Positions 40,444 to 48,989 of a stretch of DNA of 64,000 nucleotides are shown one piece after another. Each line of letters starts with the position of its first letter. The stretch's first letter is position 1. Origin of the DNA: Rhodanobacter humi (GTDB lineage: Bacteria > Pseudomonadota > Gammaproteobacteria > Xanthomonadales > Rhodanobacteraceae); contig NZ_JBGBPY010000001.1 in the NCBI RefSeq assembly GCF_041107455.1, positions 124,001-188,000 of the forward strand, read 5' to 3'. The position numbers and the translations under genes were made by a program. Under the pieces are notes generated by a model, which ran no database searches, was not told the DNA's origin, and was given only the letters and a program-made list of their open reading frames with translations.

Positions 40444-42087
40444 ATGAAAGCTGCATCGTTGTTCGTGAAGGCGCTGGAAGCCGAAGGCGTGCGCTGCATC
40501 TTCGGCGTGCCGGGCGAGGAGAATCTCGATCTGGTGGAGGCGCTGCGCGAATCGTCGATCAAGCTGATCGTCACCCGCCACGAGCAGGCTGCCGGCTTCA
40601 TGGCAGCCACCTGGGGCCGGCTCACCGGCGACGCCGGCGTGGCCTTGTCCACGCTGGGGCCGGGTGCGACGAACCTGGTCACCGCGGCGGCCTATGCGCA
40701 ACTCGGCGCGATGCCGATGCTGATGATCACCGGACAGAAACCCATCCGCCTGCACAAGCAGGGCCTGTTCCAGCTGGTGGATGTGGTGGACATGATGCAG
40801 CCGCTGACCAAGTACACGCGCCAGCTGGTATCCGCCGCGACGATCCCGGCTCGGATACGCGAGGCGTTCCGCCGCGCCGAGGAGGAACGCCCCGGCGCGG
40901 CACACCTGGAACTGCCCGAGGACGTCGCACGCGACGAGGTGGACGACGCGATCCTGCTGCCCACCGAATACGCACGCCGCCCCTCGCCCGACGACGCCGC
41001 GCTGGTGCAGGCCGGCGAGGCGATCAGCCAGGCGAGGCATCCGATCCTGATGATAGGCGCGGCGGCGAACCGCCAGCGCACCGCGGTGGCGCTGCGCGCC
41101 TTCATCGACAAGCTGGGCATCCCGTTCTTCACCACGCAAATGGGCAAGGGCGTGGTGGACGAGGATCACCCACTGTGGCTGGGCAACGCCGCGCTGTCCG
41201 ACGGCGATTTCGTGCACCGCGCGATCGACGCCGCCGACGTCATCGTCAACGCGGGCCACGACGTGGTGGAGAAGCCGCCGTTCTTCATGCACAAGGGACG
41301 GCGCACGGTGATCCACATCAACTTCGCCACGGCCGAGGTGGATGCGGTGTACTTCCCGCAGATCGAGGTGGTGGGCGACATCGCGCACACCATCGAGCGG
41401 CTCACCGATGCGCTGCAGAAACAGCCACACTGGGATTTCGGCTACTTCGACAAGGTGCGCAAGGCATTCCATGCGCAGCTGCAGGAACACGCCGACGACC
41501 CGCGCTTTCCGATGCATCCGGTGCGCATCGTCGCCGACACGCGTGCCTGCATGCCCGACGACGGCGTGCTGTGCCTGGACAACGGCATGTACAAGCTGTG
41601 GTACGCGCGCTACTACCGCGCCCGCCAGCCGAACACGATCCTGCTGGACAACGCGCTGGCGACCATGGGCGCCGGCCTGCCCTCGGCGATGGCGGCGAAG
41701 CTGGTGCATCCGCACCGCAAGGTGCTGGCGATCTGCGGCGACGGCGGCTTCATGATGAATGCGCAGGAGCTGGAGACCGCGGTACGGTTGAAGCTCGACC
41801 TGGTGATCCTGCTGCTGCGCGACGACGCCTACGGCATGATCCGCTGGAAGCAGGCGGACATGGGCTTCGCCGATTACGGCATGCAGTTCGGCAATCCCGA
41901 CTTCGTCATGTTCGCCGAGGCGCATGGCGCGCACGGCCATCGGCCGGACAGCGCCGAAGCCTTCCTGCCCACGCTGCGCGCGGCATTCGACGCCGGCGGC
42001 GTGCACCTGATCGACCTGGCCATCGACTATTCCGACAACCACCGCATTCTCGACGAACAAATCCGCCAGCTGAGCGCGGCGGTCTGA
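40444..42087 (+). CDS. Acetolactate synthase large subunit-like TPP enzyme
   Basis: A 547-residue thiamine-diphosphate enzyme with catalytic Glu in RHEQAAGFMA near residue 47 and the PYR-domain motif GVALSTLGPGATNLVTAAAYAQ. It shows the FAD-type middle domain and the TPP motif GDGGFMMNAQELETAVRLKLDLVILLLRDDAYGM near residue 435. No regulatory subunit (ilvN) is adjacent, and an aldehyde dehydrogenase follows after 13 bp. A catabolic acetolactate synthase or another decarboxylase that passes an aldehyde to its neighbour are both possible. Confidence 0.85.
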   Translation: MKAASLFVKALEAEGVRCIFGVPGEENLDLVEALRESSIKLIVTRHEQAAGFMAATWGRLTGDAGVALSTLGPGATNLVTAAAYAQLGAMPMLMITGQKPIRLHKQGLFQLVDVVDMMQPLTKYTRQLVSAATIPARIREAFRRAEEERPGAAHLELPEDVARDEVDDAILLPTEYARRPSPDDAALVQAGEAISQARHPILMIGAAANRQRTAVALRAFIDKLGIPFFTTQMGKGVVDEDHPLWLGNAALSDGDFVHRAIDAADVIVNAGHDVVEKPPFFMHKGRRTVIHINFATAEVDAVYFPQIEVVGDIAHTIERLTDALQKQPHWDFGYFDKVRKAFHAQLQEHADDPRFPMHPVRIVADTRACMPDDGVLCLDNGMYKLWYARYYRARQPNTILLDNALATMGAGLPSAMAAKLVHPHRKVLAICGDGGFMMNAQELETAVRLKLDLVILLLRDDAYGMIRWKQADMGFADYGMQFGNPDFVMFAEAHGAHGHRPDSAEAFLPTLRAAFDAGGVHLIDLAIDYSDNHRILDEQIRQLSAAV

Positions 42088-42100
42088 TCCGGAGAAACCC

Positions 42101-43528
42101 ATGCTAGCCAAGACCTACCCCTACTACCTCGCCAACCAGCCGCAGACCGCGAAGACCATGCTGGACGTCTACGACAAGTACAGCGGCAAGCTGGCCACCC
42201 GCGTGGCCATGCCCGACGCGAAGGTCACCGAAAAGGCGATCGCCGCCGCGGTGAAGGCAGCCAAGCCGATGCGCGAATTCAAGCCGTGGGCGCGGCAGGC
42301 GGTGCTGCAGCACTGCGCGGACCGTTTCAGCGCGCGGCGCGACGAGCTGGCCGAGGCGCTGTGCATCGAGGCGGGCAAACCGATCAAGGATGCGGCGGGC
42401 GAAGTAACGCGGCTGATCGAGACCTTCCGCATCGCGGCCGAGGAGGCGGTACGCATCAACGGCGAGACGATCAACCTGGAACTGGCCGCGCGGCTGGATG
42501 GCTACCACGGTTACACCAAGCGCGTCCCGATCGGGCCGGTGTCCTTCATCACGCCGTTCAACTTCCCGTTGAACCTGGTGGCGCACAAGGTGGCGCCGGC
42601 GATCGCGGCGGGCTGCCCGTTCGTGCTGAAGCCGTCGGAGAAGACCCCGATTGGCGCACTGATCATCGGCGCGGTGCTGGCCGAGACCGACCTGCCGAAG
42701 GGCGCGTTCTCCATCCTGCCACTGGACGGCGCGCACGCCGCGCCGTTGGTGGAAGACCCACGCTTCAAGCTGCTCTCCTTCACCGGTGGCCAGATCGGCT
42801 GGGACCTCAAGGCCCGCGCGGGGCACAAGAAGGTGACGCTGGAGCTGGGCGGCAACGCGGCCTGCATCGTCGATGCCGACCAAGGGCCGAAGCTGGACAA
42901 GGTCGTCGAGCGGCTGATCTTCGGCGCGTTCTACCAGTCCGGCCAGAGCTGCATCGGCGTGCAGCGCATCTATGCCCACACCGACGTCTACGACGCATTG
43001 AAGCGCAAGCTCGCCGCGGCCACGAAGAAGCTCAAGGCCGGCGATCCCAAGGACAAGAGCGTGTTCCTCGGCCCGATGATCGACGAGGCCGCCGCCGAAC
43101 GCCTGCATGGCTGGATTCTCGAAGCGAAGAAAGCCGGCGGCAAGATCCTTTGCGGCGGCAAGCGCCACGGCAACATGCTGGACGCCACGCTGATGGAATA
43201 CGTGCCGGCCGACGCCAAGGCGAACCGCATGGAGGCCTTCGGCCCGTTCGCCCTGCTCGCCCCGTTCAAGAAGTTCAGCGAAGCCGTCGCAATGGTCAAC
43301 GACTCCGACTACGGACTGCAGGCGGGCATCTTCACCGACAGTCTGGAGCACGCCATGCGCGCCTGGGACGAGCTGGAGCAAGGCGGCGTGGTGGTGAACG
43401 ACATCCCCAGCTTCCGCGTGGACAACATGCCCTACGGTGGCGTGAAGCTCTCCGGCCTTGGCCGCGAGGGCGTGCGCTACGCGATCGAGGACATGAGCGA
43501 GCTGCGGCTGATGGTGATGCGGCGCTAG
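42101..43528 (+). CDS. NAD(P)-dependent aldehyde dehydrogenase
   Basis: A 475-residue ALDH-superfamily enzyme with FITPFNFPLNLVAHKVAPA (Asn near residue 150), catalytic Glu in TLELGGNAA near residue 250 and catalytic Cys in QSGQSCIGVQRIY near residue 284. The C-terminal MPYGGVKLSGLGREGVRYAIEDM is typical of the succinate-semialdehyde/glyceraldehyde group. It is co-directional with the TPP enzyme 13 bp upstream, suggesting a two-gene operon that makes and oxidises an aldehyde. The substrate is unknown. Confidence 0.88.
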   Translation: MLAKTYPYYLANQPQTAKTMLDVYDKYSGKLATRVAMPDAKVTEKAIAAAVKAAKPMREFKPWARQAVLQHCADRFSARRDELAEALCIEAGKPIKDAAGEVTRLIETFRIAAEEAVRINGETINLELAARLDGYHGYTKRVPIGPVSFITPFNFPLNLVAHKVAPAIAAGCPFVLKPSEKTPIGALIIGAVLAETDLPKGAFSILPLDGAHAAPLVEDPRFKLLSFTGGQIGWDLKARAGHKKVTLELGGNAACIVDADQGPKLDKVVERLIFGAFYQSGQSCIGVQRIYAHTDVYDALKRKLAAATKKLKAGDPKDKSVFLGPMIDEAAAERLHGWILEAKKAGGKILCGGKRHGNMLDATLMEYVPADAKANRMEAFGPFALLAPFKKFSEAVAMVNDSDYGLQAGIFTDSLEHAMRAWDELEQGGVVVNDIPSFRVDNMPYGGVKLSGLGREGVRYAIEDMSELRLMVMRR

Positions 43529-43561
43529 CTTCGCGCCGCGACCGCTCCGCTGCGCCGACGA

Positions 43562-44329
43562 TCAGTGGGCGGGAGGCGCGGACGCTTCCGGCGAGGCTTC
43601 GGCGCGATGGCGCCACGCATACCAGCGGTACAAGGCCATGCCGGCGTACTCGTGCAGCGCGTGGTCGGTGAGGCTGAGGTTGCCGGCCAGCGGCAACAAG
43701 GACCACGCATTGCGCACATAGTCCGCCCGCACCGGCGTGACCGCGATGCCGAAGTGGCGAAACGCGAACTCCGCGCGCCGCAGGTGCAGCGCCGAGCTGA
43801 CCAGCCACACCCGCTGCGCGCCGATGCGCGCCAGCGGCGCGCGCGCGAACTCGGCGTTCTGCCAGGTGGTGCGGCTGCGCGATTCGAACACCATGTCGGC
43901 CGCCGGCAGACCGAGCCGCACCAGCGCCTTGCCGTAGACCTGCGCCAACGGCTCACCAGTGGAGTAAGCGTCCCCGCCGCTGACCAGCACCGTGCACCGC
44001 CTGCCGGCGGCACGGCAGGCGTTGTACAAGGACATCGTCTCGGCCACCCGCACGTAGCCGGCCAGGCCCGGCTCCGGCACGCCGGCGGGCGGATTGTTGG
44101 CGTTGGCGGTGAGCAGCACGATCGCGTTGCCGGGCGCCCAGTCCAGCGCCGGGCGATGCGCATACGGCGCCTGCCAGCCGCGCAGCAGCAGATTCGGCAC
44201 CGGGCCGCAGCCGATCGCGAACACGGCCGCCACCGCCAGCGCCACGCCGGCCAGCCGCAGCCGGCGCCAGCCCAGGTGCCCGGCCAGCCCAGCGCAGGCC
44301 AGCAGGACGATCAGCGCAAGCAGGATCAT
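43562..44329 (-). CDS. YdcF/ElyC-family (DUF218) membrane protein, copy 1
   Basis: A 255-residue protein with two N-terminal membrane helices and a DUF218 domain: NAIVLLTANANNPPAG, VLVSGGDAYSTGEPLA, SRTTWQNAEFARAPL and VWLVSSALHLRRAEFAF. The ATG at 44329 follows a GGAG. DUF218 proteins are linked to envelope integrity (ElyC) or are of unknown role. It lies 50 bp after a paralogue in the same orientation and is closely similar to it, so the pair arose by tandem duplication. Confidence 0.85.
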   Translation of the reverse strand: MILLALIVLLACAGLAGHLGWRRLRLAGVALAVAAVFAIGCGPVPNLLLRGWQAPYAHRPALDWAPGNAIVLLTANANNPPAGVPEPGLAGYVRVAETMSLYNACRAAGRRCTVLVSGGDAYSTGEPLAQVYGKALVRLGLPAADMVFESRSRTTWQNAEFARAPLARIGAQRVWLVSSALHLRRAEFAFRHFGIAVTPVRADYVRNAWSLLPLAGNLSLTDHALHEYAGMALYRWYAWRHRAEASPEASAPPAH

Positions 44330-44379
44330 GGATGCTCCAGCGACGGGCGACGCCGCCATTATGCCGATGGATCGCCATG

Positions 44380-45138
44380 TTACGGCGCGCCCGGCTCCGT
44401 CTCCTGCGCGTTCCAGCCCATCGCGTTGTAGACGTGGTAGCGCAGCACGCCCACGTATTCGTGCAGCGCCAGGTCGGTCACCGCGAAATTCCACGACTGC
44501 GGCCACCAGTCCATGCGCTCTTTCAGCCAGTCGCTGCGCACCGGTGTGGTCGCGATGCCGAAGTGCGCGAAATACAGGCTGGCGCGGCGCAGGTGCGTGG
44601 CCGAGGACACCAGCAGCACGCGCTGCGCGCCGTAGTCGTGCAACAGCGGCGCGCTGAACTGGGCGTTCTGCCAAGTGTTCATGCTGCGCGGTTCCAGCAA
44701 CAGGTCGCCGGCCGATACGCCCATGCGTTCCAGCGCGGCAGCGTATACCGCGGCTTCCGACTCGCCGATGTGTCGGGCATCGCCGCCGCTCACCTCCAGC
44801 TTGCAATCGTTGCCGCTGGCCTTGCACTCGCGATACAGCGCCAGCACCTCGTTGATGCGGCTGTGCGCGGGTTCGCCCGGCTCCGCCGTGCCATCCGCAG
44901 CGCGCTGTGCGCCGGCACCCAACAGCACGATGGCGTTGCGCGGCGCCCAGGCGATCGCAGGGCGCTGTGCATACGGCCCCTGCAGGCTGCCCAGCAGCCA
45001 CGCCGGCAACAGGCCGCAACCCGTTGCCAGAAACAGCAGCACGGCCAGCCCCAGCGCCACGCCGCCCGTGCGCCGCCATTTCAACGCACGCAAGGCCAGT
45101 CCCAGCAGCACCAGCACGATCAGCACATCCAGCGACAT
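44380..45138 (-). CDS. YdcF/ElyC-family (DUF218) membrane protein, copy 2
   Basis: A 252-residue paralogue of the downstream gene. It has the same order of motifs (NAIVLLGAGAQ, LEVSGGDARHIGESEA, SMNTWQNAQF, VLLVSSATHLRRASLYFAHFGIATTPVRSDWL) and the same C-terminal DLALHEYVGVLRYHVYNAMGW. GGAG nine bases upstream supports ATG 45138; in-frame starts at 45144 and 45156 are possible. It is divergent from the YigZ gene. Confidence 0.84.
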   Translation of the reverse strand: MSLDVLIVLVLLGLALRALKWRRTGGVALGLAVLLFLATGCGLLPAWLLGSLQGPYAQRPAIAWAPRNAIVLLGAGAQRAADGTAEPGEPAHSRINEVLALYRECKASGNDCKLEVSGGDARHIGESEAAVYAAALERMGVSAGDLLLEPRSMNTWQNAQFSAPLLHDYGAQRVLLVSSATHLRRASLYFAHFGIATTPVRSDWLKERMDWWPQSWNFAVTDLALHEYVGVLRYHVYNAMGWNAQETEPGAP

Positions 45139-45221
45139 CGGCATTTGCTCCAGCACGGCGCAAAGCCCGCAGCGTAAAGCAAACGCATGACGCGATGCCG
45201 TGCTTCACCTACCCTGCGCGC

Positions 45222-45818
45222 ATGAACGAACCGCTGCACACCCTCGTCGCCGCCTGTCGCCACGAGGAGTCCATCAAGAAAAGCCGCTTCCTGGCCCAAG
45301 CCGCACCGGTGGCCTCGCCGGAGCAGGCACTGGCCTTCGTGCGCGAAGTTTCCGCGGCGGACGCCACGCACAATTGCTGGGCGTACCGCATCGGGCAGGA
45401 CTACCGCTTCAACGACGACGGCGAACCCGGCGGCACCGCGGGACGGCCGATCCTGCAGGCGATCGAAGGCCAGGGCTTCGATCGCGTCGCGGTAGTGGTG
45501 ACGCGCTGGTACGGCGGCATCAAGCTCGGCGCCGGCGGCCTGGTCCGCGCCTACGGCGGCACCGCGGCGGAATGCCTGCGCACGGCCGAACGCGTGGCCA
45601 TCGTGACAATGGCGCGGCTGGGCTTCAGCTGCGATTTCGCGGAGCTGGCCCTGTTCAAGGCGCGCTTGCGCGAACTGGGGGCCGAAATCACGCGCGAGCA
45701 GTTCGATGCCGATGGCGTGACGCTGGCATTCGAGTTGCCCATGCAGCGCGTCGCCGAAGCCGAGGCGCGCATCGCCGACCTCAGCCGCGGCCGCATCGCG
45801 GTTCGTCGCATGGATTGA
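45222..45818 (+). CDS. YigZ/IMPACT-family protein
   Basis: A 198-residue protein with the IMPACT N-terminal domain (EESIKKSRFLAQAAPV, DATHNCWAYRIG, RFNDDGEPGGTAGRPIL, VVTRWYGGIKLGAGGLVRAYGGTAAE) and a C-terminal ferredoxin-like domain. The family is conserved from bacteria to yeast (Yih1). The bacterial function is not firmly known; ribosome or RNA association is suggested by the fold. Single gene. Confidence 0.92.
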   Translation: MNEPLHTLVAACRHEESIKKSRFLAQAAPVASPEQALAFVREVSAADATHNCWAYRIGQDYRFNDDGEPGGTAGRPILQAIEGQGFDRVAVVVTRWYGGIKLGAGGLVRAYGGTAAECLRTAERVAIVTMARLGFSCDFAELALFKARLRELGAEITREQFDADGVTLAFELPMQRVAEAEARIADLSRGRIAVRRMD

Positions 45819-45932
45819 ACGTCCTGCTGCAGCGCCGGCAAATCGCCATGTTCCGGGCTTGAGGAGCGCCGATGCCTTGCGCACACTGCGCGGCCATGCA
45901 CGCGCGCCGCGCCGACATCCACAGGGGAACCC

Positions 45933-47036
45933 ATGCCACGCCTGCCCGGCCTCGACCTGCTGCGCGCCATCGCCATCGTCTGGGTGATGCTGTTCCACTC
46001 GTGGATGATCGGCGGTCTCGGCGTACCTTGGTTCCAGCCCGTCGCCGACTACGGCTGGATGGGCGTGGACCTGTTCTTCGTGCTCAGCGGTTACCTGATC
46101 GGCCAGCAGTTGCTGGCACCGCTGAGCCGCGGCGAGCCGCTGCGCTTCGGCGCGTTCTACCTGCGCCGCGCGTTCCGCATCCTGCCGGTGTTTTTCGTCG
46201 TGCTGGCGGTGTACGTGCTGCTCCCCGGTTGGCGCGAGGCGCCGGGCATGCAGCCGGCGTGGCAGTTCCTCACGTTCGCGCTGAACCTGCTGATCGACTA
46301 CCGGCACAACCAGGCGTTCTCGCACGCATGGTCACTGTGCGTGGAGGAACACTTCTACCTGCTGTTTCCGCTGCTGGCGTGGTGGCTGGCGCGGCGTGCG
46401 TCGCGGGCACTGGTCGTCGGCGCCGTCGCGCTCGTGGTGCTGGCCGGTTTGGGGCTGCGCGCCTACGCCGTGCTGCACGGCAAGGACTGGCTGGAAAGCA
46501 TCTACTACCCGACCTGGACGCGGCTGGACGGCTTGCTGGCTGGCGTGCTGCTGGCGACGATCCAGGCGTACCGTCCGCGCTGGTGGGCTGCCGCACAGCG
46601 GCGCGCGAACACGCTCGCCGTCGCTGGCCTGCTGGTGGTCGGCGCATCCATCTGGCTGTTCCGCGACAAGACCGCGTTCGCCGCCAGCGTGTTCGGCTTC
46701 CCGCTGCTCGCGACGGGACTGGCCCTGCTGGTGGCTGCCGCGGCCGGCAGCACCGGCTGGATGGGCCGCTGGCGCATCCCCGGCGCAGGCTGGATCGCCG
46801 GTATCTCGTACAGCCTCTACCTGAGCCACAAGCTGGCCATGCACTCAGTGCACGATGCATTGTCGAACTGGTCTGCGGTGCATGGACTCATCGCCTTCGC
46901 CGTGTACGCGTTGGCGATCGCCGTCACCGGCGCGCTGCTGCACTACGCCATCGAGCGACCGTTCCTGCACCTGCGCACGCGACTGGCCCGCGGCACCTCG
47001 CGCCGGCTCGCCGAAACGCAGGCGGCGTCGGCCTGA
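45933..47036 (+). CDS. Acyltransferase 3 family (OafA/YrhL-like) membrane protein
   Basis: A 367-residue integral membrane protein beginning LPGLDLLRAIAIVWVMLFHSW with the family His near residue 22. YGWMGVDLFFVLSGYLIG, FYLRRAFRILPVFF and FSHAWSLCVEEHFYLLFPL follow. Ten or so hydrophobic segments are visible. The family O-acylates cell-surface sugars or lipids. It lies 68 bp before an ABC exporter in the same direction, so a shared envelope role is possible but unproven. Confidence 0.88.
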   Translation: MPRLPGLDLLRAIAIVWVMLFHSWMIGGLGVPWFQPVADYGWMGVDLFFVLSGYLIGQQLLAPLSRGEPLRFGAFYLRRAFRILPVFFVVLAVYVLLPGWREAPGMQPAWQFLTFALNLLIDYRHNQAFSHAWSLCVEEHFYLLFPLLAWWLARRASRALVVGAVALVVLAGLGLRAYAVLHGKDWLESIYYPTWTRLDGLLAGVLLATIQAYRPRWWAAAQRRANTLAVAGLLVVGASIWLFRDKTAFAASVFGFPLLATGLALLVAAAAGSTGWMGRWRIPGAGWIAGISYSLYLSHKLAMHSVHDALSNWSAVHGLIAFAVYALAIAVTGALLHYAIERPFLHLRTRLARGTSRRLAETQAASA

Positions 47037-47104
47037 TTGAATCGCCTCGCATCAACCCCATCTGGAACGGATCGCGGCCCGCCGCCCATCCTGCACGCCA
47101 GTCC

Positions 47105-48871
47105 ATGAGCGACTCCGCCACGCCCCGCCCCACCCGCCGTCTCGGCGCCTTGCGCCAGCTGTGGCCGTTCCTCAAGCCGCACTGGCGACTGGCCGTGGGC
47201 TGGCTGCTGTTCCTGGGCATCTCGTCCACCGCCACCCTGGTGCTGCCGATGGCGGCGCGGCAGATCATCGAGCACGGTTTCGAGCACACCGATCCCGCCG
47301 CGATCAACGCCACCTTCCTGGGCCTGTTCGCGGTGGCGCTGGTGCTGGCCGTCGCCACGGCGGCACGCTACTTCTGCATCACCTTGCTGGGCGAACGCGC
47401 GCTGGCCTCGCTGCGCAGCCAGCTCTACGCGCACGTGATCCGGCTGGACGTGGGCTTCTTCGAGAAGAGCCGCGTAGGCGAGCTGAACTCGCGCCTCGGC
47501 ACCGACACCGAGGTGGTGCAGGCGCTGATCGGCTCGGGCATCTCGGTGGCGCTGCGCAGCGTGGTGATGCTGCTGGGCGCCAGCGCGATGATGATCTGGA
47601 CCAGCCCGCGCCTCGCCGGCCTCACCGCGCTGGTGATCCCGGCCGTGATGCTGCCAATACTCGTGTTCGGCCGCCGCGTGCAAAAGCTGTCGCGCGCCAG
47701 CCAGGACCGCCTCGCCGACGCCGCGGCGATCGCCAACGAGACGCTCAACGCCGCACCCGCGGTGAAGGCCTATGCGCGCGAGGACATCGAGAGCACCCGC
47801 TATGCCGGTGCGATCACCCGTGCGCTGGCCTCGGCGCGCTCGCGCATCGGCATGCGCGCCTGGCTCACCGCCGCAGTGATCGTGCTGTTCTTCGGCGCGA
47901 TCACCCTGGTGCTGTGGGCCGGCGCGCGCGACGTGCTGGCCGGCACGCTGAGCGCCGGCGTGCTGGGCCAGTTCGTGCTGTACGCGATCTTCGCCGCGGG
48001 CTCGGTGGCAGGGCTTTCCGAGGTGTGGGGCGACGTGATGCGCGCGGCCGGCGCGATGGAGCGCATCGGCGAACTGTTCGCCGAGCACGCCGAGATCGCC
48101 AGTCCCGCGCAGCCGCAGGCGCTGCCGCGCCCGGTGAGCGGCGCGCTCTCCTTCGAGCACGTGCGCTTCCACTACCCCACCCGCCCCGACGCGCCGGCGC
48201 TGCACGACTTCAACCTCGACATCCGGCCCGGCGAGACGGTGGCCCTGGTCGGCCCCTCCGGCGCGGGCAAGAGCACGGTGCTGGCGCTGCTGCTGCGCTT
48301 CTACGATCCGCAGTCCGGCCGCATCACGTTCGATGGCGTGGATCTCACCGCACTGGCGCTGCCCGAGCTGCGCGGCGCGATCGCGCTGGTGCCGCAGGAG
48401 ACCGCGATCTTCGCCGGCAGCGCCGCCGACAACATCCGCTTCGGCCGCCAGGACGCCGGCGACGACGAGGTGACCGAGGCCGCCCGCGCCGCCGAGGCGC
48501 ACGACTTCATCCGCGCCCTGCCCGAAGGCTACGCGGCGGAACTCGGCGAACGCGGCGTGCGCCTCTCGGGTGGCCAGCGCCAGCGCATCGCGATCGCCCG
48601 CGCGATCCTGCGCGACGCGCCGCTGCTGCTGCTCGACGAAGCCACCTCGGCGCTGGACGCGCAATCCGAGGCCGCGATCCAGCAGGCGCTGGCGCGGCTG
48701 GAACAGGGCCGCACCACCCTGGTCATTGCCCACCGCCTCGCCACCGTGCAGCGCGCCGACCGCATCGTGGTGCTGGATGGCGGCCGCATCGTGGCGCAGG
48801 GCACGCACGAGAGCCTGCTGGCCGAGGGCGGGCTGTATGCGGAGCTGGCGCGGTTGCAGTTCGTGGCGTGA
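47105..48871 (+). CDS. ABC exporter with fused permease and ATPase (MsbA-like)
   Basis: A 588-residue half-transporter. Six membrane helices (residues about 25-310) are followed by an ATPase with Walker A GPSGAGKST near 388, Q loop VPQETAIFAG, signature LSGGQRQR near 491, Walker B LLLLDEATSALD and the H-loop His in VIAHRLATV. The permease signature DVGFFEKSRVGELNSRLGTDTEVVQ is typical of lipid or drug exporters working as homodimers. The essential msbA normally neighbours lpxK, which is not here, so this is probably an accessory exporter. Confidence 0.9.
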   Translation: MSDSATPRPTRRLGALRQLWPFLKPHWRLAVGWLLFLGISSTATLVLPMAARQIIEHGFEHTDPAAINATFLGLFAVALVLAVATAARYFCITLLGERALASLRSQLYAHVIRLDVGFFEKSRVGELNSRLGTDTEVVQALIGSGISVALRSVVMLLGASAMMIWTSPRLAGLTALVIPAVMLPILVFGRRVQKLSRASQDRLADAAAIANETLNAAPAVKAYAREDIESTRYAGAITRALASARSRIGMRAWLTAAVIVLFFGAITLVLWAGARDVLAGTLSAGVLGQFVLYAIFAAGSVAGLSEVWGDVMRAAGAMERIGELFAEHAEIASPAQPQALPRPVSGALSFEHVRFHYPTRPDAPALHDFNLDIRPGETVALVGPSGAGKSTVLALLLRFYDPQSGRITFDGVDLTALALPELRGAIALVPQETAIFAGSAADNIRFGRQDAGDDEVTEAARAAEAHDFIRALPEGYAAELGERGVRLSGGQRQRIAIARAILRDAPLLLLDEATSALDAQSEAAIQQALARLEQGRTTLVIAHRLATVQRADRIVVLDGGRIVAQGTHESLLAEGGLYAELARLQFVA

Positions 48872-48910
48872 CGCACACCCACGCGAATACAAGCCACGGC
48901 TCAAGCACAG

Positions 48911-48928
48911 GTCGGGCTTCAGCCCGAC
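48911..48928. repeat. Small hairpin after the ABC exporter
   Basis: GTCGGGCT-TC-AGCCCGAC forms a perfect 8-bp stem 40 bp after the stop codon. It looks like a dispersed palindrome and may also attenuate read-through into the convergent hydrolase gene. Confidence 0.5.
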
Positions 48929-48989
48929 ATCCGGCAGAAGTCGGGATAAATCCAGACCTGCGTGCTTGGCGAGCAAACAGGCCACAGGC

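Noticed and set aside
43562-45208. 548-codon minus-strand frame joining both YdcF genes
   Set aside because: The second paralogue is in a different frame with its own start and ribosome site; the long frame is accidental upstream of 44329.
47105-48871. Calling the ABC exporter MsbA
   Set aside because: lpxK and the usual lipid A neighbours are absent, and fold alone does not separate MsbA from other homodimeric exporters.
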